NCBI RefSeq assembly: GCF_016427565.1
Contig: NZ_JAELXT010000026.1
Span: 1-64,000 of the forward strand
Direction of reading: 5' to 3'
From: Microvirga splendida
GTDB lineage: Bacteria > Pseudomonadota > Alphaproteobacteria > Rhizobiales > Beijerinckiaceae
DNA: 64,000 nucleotides
Both the position numbers and the translations under genes were made by a program. Below are positions 39,625 through 47,991 of the stretch, piece by piece; position 1 is the first letter of the stretch; every line of letters begins with the position of its first letter. The notes below the pieces were generated by a model that saw only the letters and a list, made by a program, of their open reading frames with translations, made no database searches and was not told where the DNA came from.

Positions 39625-40427
39625 TGTCACATTAACCCGACTATGAGAGCGGGCCGCGTAGACGGTCCGCCATGACCAAGCCCGTCCGCTACAAGCGCCA
39701 CCGCTTTCCACCCGAGATCATCGCCCACGCGGTATGGCTCCATTTCAGGTTCCCCTTGAGCCTGCGGCTTGTCGAGGAAATGCTGCTTGAGCGTGGTATT
39801 GTTGTCTCTTACGAGTCCGTCCGGCGATGGGCGATGAAGTTCGGGCCGTCCTACGCCCGCCGCCTCAAGCGCAAGACACCAAGCCCTCGCGACATCTGGC
39901 ATTTGGATGAGGTCGTGATCACCATCGCCGGCCAGCAGCACTGGCTCTGGCGGGCCGTGGATCAGGATGGCTATGTCCTCGACGAAATCGTCCAGACGCG
40001 GCGCGATACCAAAGCGGCGAAACGCTTGCTGAAGCGCCTGTTGAAAAAGCAGGGCCGCCCGCCCAAGCGGCTGATCACCGATAAGCCCGGCTCCTATGCT
40101 GCTGCCCGGCGCCAGATCATGCCCGCGGTTGAGCATAGCTCGCATAAGGGTCTGAATAACTGGGCGGAGACCTCGCATCTTCCACTGCGAAAACGTGAAC
40201 GGGCTATGCAGGGCTTTCGAACTCCGGGAGGGCTACAAAGATTTGTCAGTGTGTTCTCTGCCGTCCGCAACCTGTTCGTTCCCCCTCGCTCCCGCCGCTC
40301 TGCCCTTGCCACCCACCTTCACCGCCTCAATGCCATGGCGGCGTGGAAGTCTGCGGCCAGCATCGCCGCTTGAGCGTGTCCGGCGATCGAGGCGGCCTCA
40401 ATGCGCCCGATGCTGTTTAACGTGACA
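39625..40427 (+). mobile_element. IS6-family insertion sequence (803 bp), apparently complete
   Basis: The ends are short inverted repeats: TGTCACATTAA on the left (39,625-39,635) and TTAACGTGACA on the right (40,417-40,427), 10 of 11 matching. Length is typical of IS6. The 8 bp flanking each side do not match (GTCGGCGA / ACACCGTA), so no target duplication remains, as expected if replicative cointegration or deletion followed insertion. It truncates an IS110 transposase on its left. Confidence 0.85.
39672..40373 (+). CDS. IS6-family transposase
   Basis: A 233-aa intact DDE transposase, MTKPVRYKRHRFPPEIIAHA, with zinc/HTH region LRLVEEMLLERGIVVSYESV and catalytic motifs DIWHLDEVVITIAG, RLITDKPGSYAAARR and the last acidic residue in NNWAETSHLPLRKRER. 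The IS6 group pattern is complete, so the enzyme is probably active and could drive replicon fusion. No stops or shifts. Confidence 0.92.
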   Translation: MTKPVRYKRHRFPPEIIAHAVWLHFRFPLSLRLVEEMLLERGIVVSYESVRRWAMKFGPSYARRLKRKTPSPRDIWHLDEVVITIAGQQHWLWRAVDQDGYVLDEIVQTRRDTKAAKRLLKRLLKKQGRPPKRLITDKPGSYAAARRQIMPAVEHSSHKGLNNWAETSHLPLRKRERAMQGFRTPGGLQRFVSVFSAVRNLFVPPRSRRSALATHLHRLNAMAAWKSAASIAA

Positions 40428-40571
40428 ACACCGTATTATCCTATCTGGAGCGTCATCGGCTGAACTCGCCTCGCCCAAGTCGCGAACTCCTCGAGCTGCG
40501 CGAGGAGCTTCAAGGCCTCTTCGCTGCGGCCAATCCTGATCCCATACTGGACTTCGTCCGTTTCGTCTTCA

Positions 40572-40630
40572 TGAGATCCTCCTTTGGGAGGACCCTGCCA
40601 CAGCACCAGTTACAGCCTTCTTGTCAAAAC
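40572..40630. repeat. Dispersed repeat copy B
   Basis: CTCCTTTGGGAGGACCCTG, CCACA and CTTCTTGTCAAAAC in the order and spacing of copy A (18,525-18,580). The adjacent 140 bp (40,431-40,571) have a short reverse-strand frame (DEVQYGIRIGRSEEALKLLA then QLEEFATWARRV) that may be a gene relic. In copy A the same sequence sits directly upstream of a recombinase start codon. Confidence 0.5.
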
Positions 40631-40696
40631 TCCGCAAACCAACCATCTACTGTGGCCCGAATTCTCGGCCGAACACGAGAACCAAAATAACCTGCC

Positions 40697-41044
40697 TTAC
40701 ACCGTCAGTGTCTTGAGCTTATTTCGGCGATTCGGGTCCAGCTTCAGCGGGAGTACCGTCACAATCATCTGCTCTCGTCGCTGGTAGACGATCCTCACTT
40801 TCGGAGATGCTGCCAGATTGCGTCGCGTCAGCCTGGCGATGACCATCACCCTGGGGTAGGGGGCCCAATACGGACTCGCAAAAGCAGCGCGGTATTTGAG
40901 CTCGATCCGATCAACCAAATCAATCAAGGAGGCGGGATCGTAATCGTCGAGATTGTAGCGCTCGCGGAATCGCCGAAGCGCATGAATTGTCCAGTGACGT
41001 TCGATCGCCGCCATGATGTCCTGCTGAGACTTGGTGAGGGTCAT
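40697..41044 (-). CDS. Hypothetical protein, possible BECR-like toxin
   Basis: A 115-aa protein, MTLTKSQQDIMAAIERHWTI, HALRRFRERYNLDDYDPASL, DLVDRIELKYRAAF and the C-terminal strands KVRIVYQRREQMIVTVLPLK. The helix-rich N-terminus and closing beta strands resemble small RelE/BrnT-like proteins, but no catalytic signature is clear. It is divergent from an MbcA/ParS-like gene at 41,163, which could be its antitoxin. The start at 41044 is preferred over upstream codons that read through the divergent gene. Function unproven. Confidence 0.55.
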   Translation of the reverse strand: MTLTKSQQDIMAAIERHWTIHALRRFRERYNLDDYDPASLIDLVDRIELKYRAAFASPYWAPYPRVMVIARLTRRNLAASPKVRIVYQRREQMIVTVLPLKLDPNRRNKLKTLTV

Positions 41045-41162
41045 GACCGCTCGACAGAGAACCCCGTATCCATGATCAGGATTATGTTTCCCCTCAGCTC
41101 GATTGCAATCGCAGACTCCGATAGAATTGGCCGTAATCGAACGTAATGCTCGACTCTCGTCT

Positions 41163-41760
41163 ATGACACAGATGGCCGACGAGATCCGGACCCTCATTGC
41201 TGATCTATACGATGATCCTGAGGGCTTCCTGAAGACGCCGCACCGGTGGTTCGGCAGTCGATCTCCGGACGAGCTCATAGCGATGGAGGCGGGCCAGTTC
41301 GTGCTCTTGAAATTCCTTCACGGAGGAGACCACATGCCGCCCATTGGACCGGATCGAGACTTCAAACCCTACACCGCCGCGAACATCGACCACGCGATTG
41401 ACCAGGCGATCGCCCGTCTTGAGAGCCCAATCGAGCAGCTCAGGTCTCTCAAGGGATCTGGGCCGGAGATCGCCACGGTCATCGGAAGGGCACGGGAGGT
41501 TTATGGCGATGAAGGTCTGCTGTGGCTTCTTGAGTATAGTGCGGAGGGCCCGAATGGTCCGAGCAGCTCAAGAGCGCGATCCAAGAGGCGGTCGCCGATG
41601 CAGTCACGGAACATCAAAAAGCAGGAAATCCTGTGTACTTCGCGGACGATGCGGGTTGCTCGTGTGTGATGATGCCCGCCGGACATGAGCGCCGGTTGAC
41701 TGATGCCGAGATTGAGGCTCTCACGCGGCAACCAATCGCCAAGCTCTCTTGGAATTGGTA
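41163..41760 (+). pseudogene. MbcA/ParS-like protein gene with a frameshift near 41,540
   Basis: The first frame gives TQMADEIRTLIADLYDDPEG, FLKTPHRWFGSRSPDELIAM, EAGQFVLLKFLHGGDHM and IARLESPIEQLRSLKGSGPE, an MbcA/ParS-type (DUF2384-like) segment followed by helices. After LLEYS the frame drifts to SSSRARSKRRSP. Another frame continues as GGPEWSEQLKSAIQEAVADA, VTEHQKAGNPVYFADDAGCS, RRLTDAEIEALTRQP and stops at 41760, with no ATG of its own. One indel near 41,540 would unite them. A related decayed piece lies at 45,696. Confidence 0.5.
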
Positions 41761-41801
41761 AGTTCTCTTAGCCGGCAGGGTGATCTCGTGGCCGGCAGCA
41801 G

Positions 41802-41815
41802 ACTTCTTGTCAAAA
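41802..41815. repeat. Dispersed motif copy C ahead of the ISNCY-like transposase
   Basis: ACTTCTTGTCAAAA is identical to the last 14 bp shared with copy A (18,567-18,580); copy B has CTTCTTGTCAAAA. It lies 107 bp before the ISNCY-like start codon and may be that element's left end. The right end was not found. Confidence 0.4.
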
Positions 41816-41922
41816 GTCTCCTTATGCGAATTAGATCTGTAGCTGCAATATAGAGATGACACCCCCTTGCAAAGTTCAAATGGCACTCTCCTGCTTTTCG
41901 GGGTTGCAAGAGGACGTGGCCG

Positions 41923-43218
41923 ATGGCGGTGGTGTCGATGAGCAACAAGGAGTTTTCCCGGCTCAATGTCTTGATGGATTTAGAAGCCCGTCGGATCACC
42001 GTTCGGGACGCGTGCGCCCTGCTTCAGCTTAAACGTCGGCAGGTCTTCCGGCTCCTGAAGGCCTTTCGGGAGCATGGAGCCGTCAGCTTGGCGTCCAAGC
42101 GCCGCGGCAGGCCTGGAAACAATCGGCTTCCCGCATCGGTCCGCGACCTGGTTGTGACGATCATCAAGGAACGCTATCCGGATTTCGGTCCGACATTGGC
42201 CACTGAGAAGCTGCGGGAGACCCATGGTTGTCCCATGTCCCGCGAGACGGTCCGCAAATGGATGATGGAGGAAGGTCTGTGGCTGGATCGCCGCCGGCGC
42301 CTTCCTTCCGTTCATCAGCCGCGCAATCGCCGCGAGCGGATGGGCGAGTTGATCCAGATTGATGGCTCCAAGCACTGGTGGTTCGAGGCCCGTGGCCCGC
42401 AATGCACGCTTCTGGCTTATATCGATGATGCCACCAGCCGGCTCATGCACGCTGCCTTCGTGCCCTCAGAATCCACCTTCGATTGCCTGCGCGAGACCCG
42501 CCAATACGTCGCAGTCCATGGCCGCCCGATCGCCTTCTACTCGGACAAGCACGCCATCTTCCGGGTCAGCAGGACAGAGGCGGAAGGTGGTGACGGCATG
42601 ACCCAGTTCGGACGGGCCCTGCATGAGCTCAACATTGACATCCTCTGCGCCAACACGCCGGCCGCCAAAGGCCGGATCGAGCGCTCATTCGGCACGCTCC
42701 AGGATCGCTTGGTCAAGGAGATGCGGCTTGCCGGCATCTCGACGATCGAGGCCGCCAACGCCTTCCTGCCGGGGTTCCTGGCCGATCATAACCGGCGTTT
42801 CGCCAAGGAGCCGTTCAGCCGCACGGATGCTCACCGTCCGGTGCCGCAGGAGATGGTGCTGGAGGATGTCTTCGCCTGGAAGGAGGAGCGCACGGTCACG
42901 CACAATCTGACGCTCCAGTACAACAAGGTGATGTTCATCCTCGAGCCCAACGAGATCACCCGGCTGCTGGCCCACCAGCGGGTGACGGTGTACGACTATC
43001 CGGACGGACGGTTTGCGATCAAGCACAAGGGCATCTCCCTGCCCTACCGGATCTACGACAAGCTGCGCCAGGTCGACCAGGCGGCGATCGTCGAGAACAA
43101 GCGGCTCGGGCCGATCCTGGCCTATGTGGCCGAGCGGCAGAAGGAACTCGACATGAAGCGCAGCCAGAAGGCGCCGCGCCGGCAAGGGCAGGGCAAGAGC
43201 ATCTTCAAGGTCGGCTGA
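41923..43218 (+). CDS. ISNCY/IS1202-like transposase
   Basis: A 431-aa transposase with an N-terminal HTH (VRDACALLQLKRRQVFRLLK, REHGAVSLASKRRGRPGNNR) and an IS481/ISNCY-like DDE core: LIQIDGSKHWWFEARGPQCT, LLAYIDDATSRL, GRPIAFYSDKHAIFRVS, ILCANTPAAKGRIERSFGTL and QDRLVKEMRLAG. The C-terminal extension (HNLTLQYNKVMFILEPNEIT) is typical of the IS1202 group. All acidic residues are present and the frame is intact. Start could be 41923 or M6. Confidence 0.9.
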   Translation: MAVVSMSNKEFSRLNVLMDLEARRITVRDACALLQLKRRQVFRLLKAFREHGAVSLASKRRGRPGNNRLPASVRDLVVTIIKERYPDFGPTLATEKLRETHGCPMSRETVRKWMMEEGLWLDRRRRLPSVHQPRNRRERMGELIQIDGSKHWWFEARGPQCTLLAYIDDATSRLMHAAFVPSESTFDCLRETRQYVAVHGRPIAFYSDKHAIFRVSRTEAEGGDGMTQFGRALHELNIDILCANTPAAKGRIERSFGTLQDRLVKEMRLAGISTIEAANAFLPGFLADHNRRFAKEPFSRTDAHRPVPQEMVLEDVFAWKEERTVTHNLTLQYNKVMFILEPNEITRLLAHQRVTVYDYPDGRFAIKHKGISLPYRIYDKLRQVDQAAIVENKRLGPILAYVAERQKELDMKRSQKAPRRQGQGKSIFKVG

Positions 43219-43557
43219 AACCTCCTGCAGCCTTCCTGTTTAAAGCAAAAGACCCCAGCCGATTTAGTCCCTTTCCCGAGTGAAAACTGGATGTTCTCAG
43301 AACCCTGCCCTGCAACCCTGACCAGCTGTGCAGGATTCTTAGAACATCGTCGGATCCATTCACCGGCGTCTATACTGGTGATATCTCTAACGGGGCCAAA
43401 CAGAGACTTGTCTAATAAGTTCTGACACTATCTGTAGACCGGTGGATTCTAATCTGAAGTGCGAAATCAGTGTATGAAGGAACTGTGCCGGGCGATGTTT
43501 GACGCGGAAACACAGCTTTGCTCAGGTCTTCAACGAAGTTCGCGAGAAGAACAGCCC
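43219..43557. other. Intergenic stretch, probably the right flank of the ISNCY-like element
   Basis: About 340 bp with no supported gene. It should hold the right end of the insertion sequence, but I found no clear inverted partner for the left end. Confidence 0.35.
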
Positions 43558-43998
43558 ATGAGCCCATCGTCACACTGGACCCTGTTCATCGCCCGTCCCG
43601 GACGAGATCGGCAGCATGTCATCCGGGATCCTCAAGGCGAGCCCCGGATCATCTTTGGCGAAGACGATGGCAAAAAGATCAATGATCGTCTCGCCGGATA
43701 TCTTGTCGAGAGCCTCAATGCGGGTCTGGATATCGAAGATCCGAATCCGGAAGAGGGCTGGTTCCTGGACAGCCCGGAAGACAGTGACGAGCAGGATCCG
43801 GCCATTCTCATTTGCGACCCTGATTTCGAGACTCGGCTTGAGATCCTTGACACGGGCAACATTGAAGAGGATCAGGCGCTGGGCCGGAAGGTTGTGGCCT
43901 TGATCAATACCTACTTCATCCAGACCGAAGCTTCACATCTAAGGCCTTCCTCTGCTGGTTTCCCATCAGAAAGGCAGCAACCCAGATCCAAACGTTGA
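43558..43998 (+). CDS. Hypothetical acidic protein
   Basis: A 146-aa protein, MSPSSHWTLFIARPGRDRQH, then VIRDPQGEPRIIFGEDDGKK, LAGYLVESLNAGLDIEDPNP, EEGWFLDSPEDSDEQDPAIL, ICDPDFETRLEILDTGNIEE and VVALINTYFIQ, with a polar tail. Internal strands and acidic segments suggest a folded cytosolic protein. Codons upstream to 43,459 are also open, so the start is uncertain. No family recognised. Confidence 0.6.
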   Translation: MSPSSHWTLFIARPGRDRQHVIRDPQGEPRIIFGEDDGKKINDRLAGYLVESLNAGLDIEDPNPEEGWFLDSPEDSDEQDPAILICDPDFETRLEILDTGNIEEDQALGRKVVALINTYFIQTEASHLRPSSAGFPSERQQPRSKR

Positions 43999-44164
43999 AC
44001 GGTGGAGCAGATGAACTCCTGCGCCAGGCAATCATAGCTTGGCATAAAGCGTCCGTTCGGCAAAATCCCACGGTTGACTTGCTCCCGCACCTGTCTGGGC
44101 GGCTTGACGCCGCAATGTAATCGGCTAACTGATCACGCATTACCTTCTCAGCATTGGATAAGTT

Positions 44165-44671
44165 ATGGATCAGCCTGAACAGCAGCTAGATTTCGCCAGC
44201 ATCACCGCCGACATCGTTTCGTCTTACGTTGCTAATAACTCGGTTCATCGGGGCGATTTGGCTAATGTGATTGCAGCCGTGCACTCTGCCCTGAAAGGCC
44301 TCGATTCTCCGAAGCATGCAGAACCTGAGAAGCCAGAGCCTCGCATTCCGATCAGGAAGTCCATCACGCCAGACTTCCTGATCAGTCTTGAGGACGGCAA
44401 GCAGTACAAGACGCTCAAGCGCCACTTGGGCAAGCTCGGGCTGACGGCCGAGGAGTACCGTGCAAAGTGGGGTCTCCCGGCCGATTACCCGATGGTTGCA
44501 CCCAGCTATGCTGCGAAACGTTCCGAACTCGCCAGGAGCAGCGGCCTCGGTCAGATGCGGAGGAAGAGTGCCGCGAAAGCAGCTGCTAGGTCGGGCGAGA
44601 AAGACACGGCACCGGCTGAGGCCGCAAAGCCGAAGCGTCGTACACCTTCGAAGAAACTGGCTGGCAAGTAA
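44165..44671 (+). CDS. MucR/Ros-family regulator lacking the usual zinc-ligand cysteine
   Basis: A 168-aa protein with the MucR layout: an N-terminal oligomerising helix (DFASITADIVSSYVANNSVH, LANVIAAVHSALKGL), then ITPDFLISLEDGKQYKTLKR and [40 protein letters not shown] and a basic tail. In most MucR proteins the finger begins with Cys (CLEDGK) and continues LKRHLRTHY. Here Ser replaces that Cys and the second His region is GKLG, so a zinc finger like Ros is unlikely. Zinc-free Ros homologues are known in Mesorhizobium. It may bind AT-rich DNA or modulate its paralogue at 61.5 kb. Confidence 0.9.
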   Translation: MDQPEQQLDFASITADIVSSYVANNSVHRGDLANVIAAVHSALKGLDSPKHAEPEKPEPRIPIRKSITPDFLISLEDGKQYKTLKRHLGKLGLTAEEYRAKWGLPADYPMVAPSYAAKRSELARSSGLGQMRRKSAAKAAARSGEKDTAPAEAAKPKRRTPSKKLAGK

Positions 44672-44735
44672 GCCCGCTCTCAGGCCGGGCTCGGTCACTC
44701 CTGGCGCCAGAGGAGATAAGGGTTGTGAGTTGCCC

Positions 44736-44924
44736 CTAGGCAGGAACGATTGGCGTCTGAGGCTGAAACTCCTTCGCAACGATGTGCAACGGGAATATGC
44801 CTTCTTTGACTGCAGCTCCCTCAAACCATCTGCAGGTGATCTCGCAGCCATCGACCTCAACAACGGTCATCCGATGAGAGGGATAAGCTATCAAATGCAC
44901 GACATCGCCAACGCTGAACTGCAT
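44736..44924 (-). CDS. DUF2158 (YodC-like) small protein
   Basis: A 62-aa protein, MQFSVGDVVHLIAYPSHRMT, VVEVDGCEITCRWFEGAAVK, EGIFPLHIVAKEFQ. The pattern of a GDVV start, an MTV strand, C.WF and a final strand is that of DUF2158, a small beta-barrel-like family of unknown role. The frame opens 18 bp earlier (MEQERT) but the fold starts at MQFSVG. Converges with the MucR-like gene. Confidence 0.8.
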   Translation of the reverse strand: MQFSVGDVVHLIAYPSHRMTVVEVDGCEITCRWFEGAAVKEGIFPLHIVAKEFQPQTPIVPA

Positions 44925-45031
44925 GGTTCGCTCCTGCTCCACGTCACGAGAGTGTAGCCAGCCAATGGGCAGTCGGTAAGATTGCCAAGCTCATTGCCCA
45001 ACGTCGCCTGGGGCAACTCAGGCTGGGTCTC

Positions 45032-45412
45032 TTATTCGACAGCAATGGCTTTGAGGGCGCGCCTGACAGCAATACGGGCTGCCTCAACGTGCCCCCTGGC
45101 CAAGAGTTCGTCGACGATCCTGAGCGCCATCACCGCATCGGGGCACTGTGCAGTGTCTGAGGTGGATACCGCAACGCCGTGAGTAGTTAATGCTCCGGCA
45201 GGGTCATCGCTTTGGCCTGCAAGATAGGCTGGGCTGCACTTGAGCACGGAAGCAAGGCTCGCCAAGGCATCCTCTCCCGGCTGCTGCGAACGACCCGTGA
45301 TGATGTCCTGGATGAACCCCGCCTCAAAGCCTGCTTCCAGGGAGGCCCTGCGCCACGAGATCTTGAGAGCGCTTACCCGTTCCCCGATGCGCTCTTTCAG
45401 GATCGCATTCAC
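45032..45412 (-). CDS. XRE-family helix-turn-helix protein
   Basis: A 126-aa protein with an N-terminal HTH (GERVSALKISWRRASLEAGF, FIQDIITGRSQQPGEDALAS, LASVLKCSPAYLAGQSDD), a Ser/Thr-rich linker and a C-terminal helix (ALRIVDELLARGHVEAARIA, VRRALKAIA). The fold is the Cro/phage-repressor class. No linked target is evident. Confidence 0.8.
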   Translation of the reverse strand: MNAILKERIGERVSALKISWRRASLEAGFEAGFIQDIITGRSQQPGEDALASLASVLKCSPAYLAGQSDDPAGALTTHGVAVSTSDTAQCPDAVMALRIVDELLARGHVEAARIAVRRALKAIAVE

Positions 45413-45695
45413 GCTTGGCTCCTTGAGGTGACGATGCTGCTAAAGCCAAGAGGCGAGGAGGCGGTACATCCGCGCACTCCCCACCTGCCTTTCGGCTCCG
45501 GCTATCTTCCGCTCGGAATGGTTAATAAGAAAATAACGAACGTTGCTGACTGCAGCGATCAATCGGATTGTTCTGCTTTCTAGCTGATGGACAGAGGCGC
45601 GTCCTTCATGATGCAGATAACTGAATGTTGTGGTCGGTAGCCCTAAGTAGACCGCCGAGTTCATAGACGCGGCCAAACAAGCCACCTCAGCGCAG

Positions 45696-45801
45696 GGAAC
45701 CTGTGTACTTCACGGACGACGGGAACATCTGTGAGGTCACGCCCGATTGAAGGATCCGCAAGCTCGCCCAGACGGAGCTGGATCAACTCCTCGGTGAATA
45801 A
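45696..45801 (+). pseudogene. Relic related to the tail of the broken gene at 41.6 kb
   Basis: Forward frame EPVYFTDDGNICEVTPD then stop, then RIRKLAQTELDQLLGE. It aligns by eye with NPVYFADDAGCSCVMMPAGH, ERRLTDAEIEAL of the frame ending at 41,760, including the shared VYF.DD core and a following RxLxxxEL/I segment. It has no start and an internal TGA. Confidence 0.4.
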
Positions 45802-45912
45802 GGCGGCAAGCCGGCTCACATCTGGATTTTGACCACCTTTATGTCAGTCAGCGCTGCGATCCTAGGAAGGCACTCCCGTTTCATATCCGGGCAGGCACGA
45901 GGAACAGTATAT

Positions 45913-45948
45913 TGCCATATGGCATTAAAATAGTTATATAATGCCATA
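45913..45948. promoter_or_regulatory. Palindromic operator/promoter of the MbcA-RES module
   Basis: Two nested palindromes: TGCCATATGGCA (45,913-45,924) and TATGGCATTA/TAATGCCATA arms (45,918-45,927 and 45,939-45,948) separated by 11 bp. Three ATGGCA half-sites are thus placed 15-41 bp before the antitoxin ATG. The HTH antitoxin presumably binds here to repress its own operon. Confidence 0.8.
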
Positions 45949-45962
45949 AGGGAGATCCTACC

Positions 45963-46376
45963 ATGGCTACCTTGTTGCCTGTTGACACCGTACCTAAGGA
46001 CTTCCGGCCCTCACCGATCACCGATGAAGAGGCCGCTGCGATGTTTCGCGCAACACTCAACCTGTTCCGCCTGTGGGACATCACAGACGAAGAGGCGGCA
46101 ACCCTGCTCGACCTGCCGGTGCGAACGTACCGGCGCTGGAAGGCTGGCGAGATCGGCCGCATTGATCGCGACAGTAAGGCCCGGCTTTCAAACCTCATGG
46201 GCATCCATAAAGCCTTGCGACTTATCTTCCGCGAACCGCAGCGTGGCTATGCTTGGATCAGGAAGCCTAACTCTGCATTCACACAAAGATCAGCCCTTGA
46301 GGTGATGCTCGGTGGTGAACTCACCGACCTGATGCGCGTACGCCGCTACCTGGACGCGGAGCGGGGCACCTGGTGA
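45963..46376 (+). CDS. MbcA/ParS/Xre-family antitoxin
   Basis: A 137-aa protein. An N-terminal Xre-like HTH (ATLNLFRLWDITDEEAATLL, DLPVRTYRRWKAGEIGRIDR, SKARLSNLMGIHKALRLIF) precedes the toxin-binding DUF2384 segment: RGYAWIRKPNSAFTQRSALE, VMLGGELTDLMRVRRYLD. The W-(I/L)..PN..F....PL....G......V+.YL motif is diagnostic. It neutralises the RES-domain toxin encoded next (overlap of 4 bp) and autoregulates through the upstream palindrome. Confidence 0.93.
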   Translation: MATLLPVDTVPKDFRPSPITDEEAAAMFRATLNLFRLWDITDEEAATLLDLPVRTYRRWKAGEIGRIDRDSKARLSNLMGIHKALRLIFREPQRGYAWIRKPNSAFTQRSALEVMLGGELTDLMRVRRYLDAERGTW

Positions 46377-47086
46377 TCGACATAAGTTCGATTCCCGTCT
46401 CTGAAGTCAGGTGGCGTGGCTCAGTTCGGATTATCCGAAGCATCTTTCCGCCGATCGATCTTTTCGAGGACATTGCAGACCCAGCCGATTGGCCCCTCAT
46501 TATATCGGCGGAGCAGAAGACCAATCCACGCCTGATGGAGACCATCGGCAATCTCGACCTTGTCCCCGAGAAACGCCGCGTCGCCGGCTCTGGCGCGAGT
46601 TATCTCATGGCGCCTTTTACCCATGTGAGCACCGATCGACCCAGCCGCTTCAGCGATGGGACATTTGGAGTGCTTTACGCAGGTAACATCTTTGAAGTCG
46701 CTCTGTTCGAGACGATATATCATCAAGGGCAGTTCATGGCCCGGACGAACGAACCCGCTGGATGGACATCTCAATTTCGGGAAATCGTACTCGAGATCAA
46801 TGCACATCTTCATGATCTGAGGAGCAACGAGGTCGACCAATCGGGATTGCTCCTGCCCGACGATTACAAGTCGAGCCAAACATTAGGCTTTCAGCTCCGC
46901 GCTTCAGACTCCGATGGAATAGTCTACCCAAGCGTTCGTTATTCAGGTGGTGAGTGTGTCGGGTTATTCCATCCGGACGGTGCCGCAAATCCCATCCAAG
47001 GTCGGCATCTCGACTATCACTGGAACGGCACGAAGGTTGATCTCTACCGTGATGCGACCACTGGCCAGATCTTCCGGATTGTGTAG
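46373..47086 (+). CDS. RES-domain toxin (MbcT/ParT-like)
   Basis: A 237-aa protein starting at GTG 46373, which overlaps the antitoxin stop. The RES features are RWRGSVRII near residue 13 (conserved Arg), FGVLYAGNIFEVALFETIYH at about 98-117 (Tyr102, Glu108, Glu113), GFQLRASDSDGIVYPSVRYS and CVGLFHPD. RES toxins degrade or ADP-ribosylate through NAD+ chemistry (MbcT is an NAD+ phosphorylase, ParT modifies PRPP synthetase). The module should stabilise the plasmid. Confidence 0.92.
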   Translation: MIDISSIPVSEVRWRGSVRIIRSIFPPIDLFEDIADPADWPLIISAEQKTNPRLMETIGNLDLVPEKRRVAGSGASYLMAPFTHVSTDRPSRFSDGTFGVLYAGNIFEVALFETIYHQGQFMARTNEPAGWTSQFREIVLEINAHLHDLRSNEVDQSGLLLPDDYKSSQTLGFQLRASDSDGIVYPSVRYSGGECVGLFHPDGAANPIQGRHLDYHWNGTKVDLYRDATTGQIFRIV

Positions 47087-47229
47087 TCAGATAGAGTGAA
47101 GATTGCTGCTCAACACCTACATTCGCGCCTGAGCTCCGGAGTCACATGACAGCTGACATAGGTGGCAACGAGATTTTTACTTAACAGGCATCAGAGTAGT
47201 TGCGTGGTGTTGCAACCGGCACCGCACAT

Positions 47230-47269
47230 GCCTCGGCTGAGAACCCCGCCCGGTTCATTCAGCCGAGGC
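47230..47269 (+). terminator. Hairpin terminator after the RES module
   Basis: Perfect 11-bp stem GCCTCGGCTGA/TCAGCCGAGGC (47,230-47,240 and 47,259-47,269) with an 18-nt loop, followed by GCTCTTTGATT. The T-stretch is short, so efficiency is uncertain. Confidence 0.6.
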
Positions 47270-47329
47270 GCTCTTTGATTCGCCGTGGTGGCGATAGTGT
47301 CGAGGCCGCAGATACGAGCGAGGGCACCC

Positions 47330-47563
47330 ATGCCTGACCACAAGATGCTCTCCGGTGAGTTGGGCCTGTGGTCAGCGGTGTTACTGGGCCAGGGTGAGAA
47401 GGATTGGGCTGAACTGCTGGACCGAGCGGCCGCCAAGCTCGCCCAGGATGAGCAGGATGAAGTAACAGCCTCCAGTCTCCGACTTTACGCTGTTGTGGTC
47501 GGGCAGAATAACCAGCCTTCGTTTCAGGCTCTGCTTAAGAAAGCCGCCGACGCCCTGAATTGA
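47330..47563 (+). CDS. Hypothetical small protein
   Basis: A 77-aa protein, MPDHKMLSGELGLWSAVLLG, QGEKDWAELLDRAAAKLAQD, EQDEVTASSLRLYAVVVGQN and NQPSFQALLKKAADALN. It is helical, with an acidic centre. The ATG at 47330 is favoured over an in-frame start at 47,285 since earlier residues are not protein-like. Family unknown. Confidence 0.6.
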   Translation: MPDHKMLSGELGLWSAVLLGQGEKDWAELLDRAAAKLAQDEQDEVTASSLRLYAVVVGQNNQPSFQALLKKAADALN

Positions 47564-47628
47564 TCTCACATCCCCTGCACACGAGATGAGCCTGGAAGAA
47601 ACAACTTTCAGCGGCAGAGACTATCTCG

Positions 47629-47991
47629 TCAGGCCGCTTGGCGGACGGAAAGATCCGGAACAACCAGGTACTCATAAGGTTTTAGATGATCCGCAGCCGC
47701 CTCGAGTCGGCTGCAAAAGCGCAGATGAGCATCTTGGAGAAGGCGTCGCCCTCTTGCGCTGGGCTGCGAGAGCTTAATGTTCTCTCCAACCAGCGCCGCC
47801 GCTGCCGCAAATAGATCGTCGGCAGCAGCCTCAATACCGGGATTCCGCTCAAACAGGCGAAGGGCACGAATGAGATGATAGCCGAGGTCGCGCAGATCAG
47901 CACTCTGACCATCCTGCTCAATCCTTCTTAAAACAGATGCAATCAACGCGAGCTTCTCATCGACTGCATCGGTGAGGATCTTGAACATCAT
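47629..47991 (-). CDS. Hypothetical helical protein
   Basis: A 120-aa protein, MMFKILTDAVDEKLALIASV, LRRIEQDGQSADLRDLGYHL, IRALRLFERNPGIEAAADDL, FAAAAALVGENIKLSQPSAR, LRFCSRLEAAADHL. Four or five amphipathic helices are evident. No known family. Convergent with the upstream small gene. Confidence 0.6.
   Translation of the reverse strand: MMFKILTDAVDEKLALIASVLRRIEQDGQSADLRDLGYHLIRALRLFERNPGIEAAADDLFAAAAALVGENIKLSQPSARGRRLLQDAHLRFCSRLEAAADHLKPYEYLVVPDLSVRQAA

Larger units (their letters stand above)
45413..45962. other. Intergenic stretch with a gene relic and the RES-module operator
   Basis: No intact gene. A relic lies at 45,696-45,801 and the MbcA-RES promoter and operator at 45,913-45,948. 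The left part (45,413-45,690) has no protein-like frame. Confidence 0.5.

Noticed and set aside
40861..40880. GGGCCCAATACGG, reverse complement of part of the iteron core
   Set aside because: A single match inside the coding sequence of the 115-aa protein, without neighbouring copies; taken as chance.
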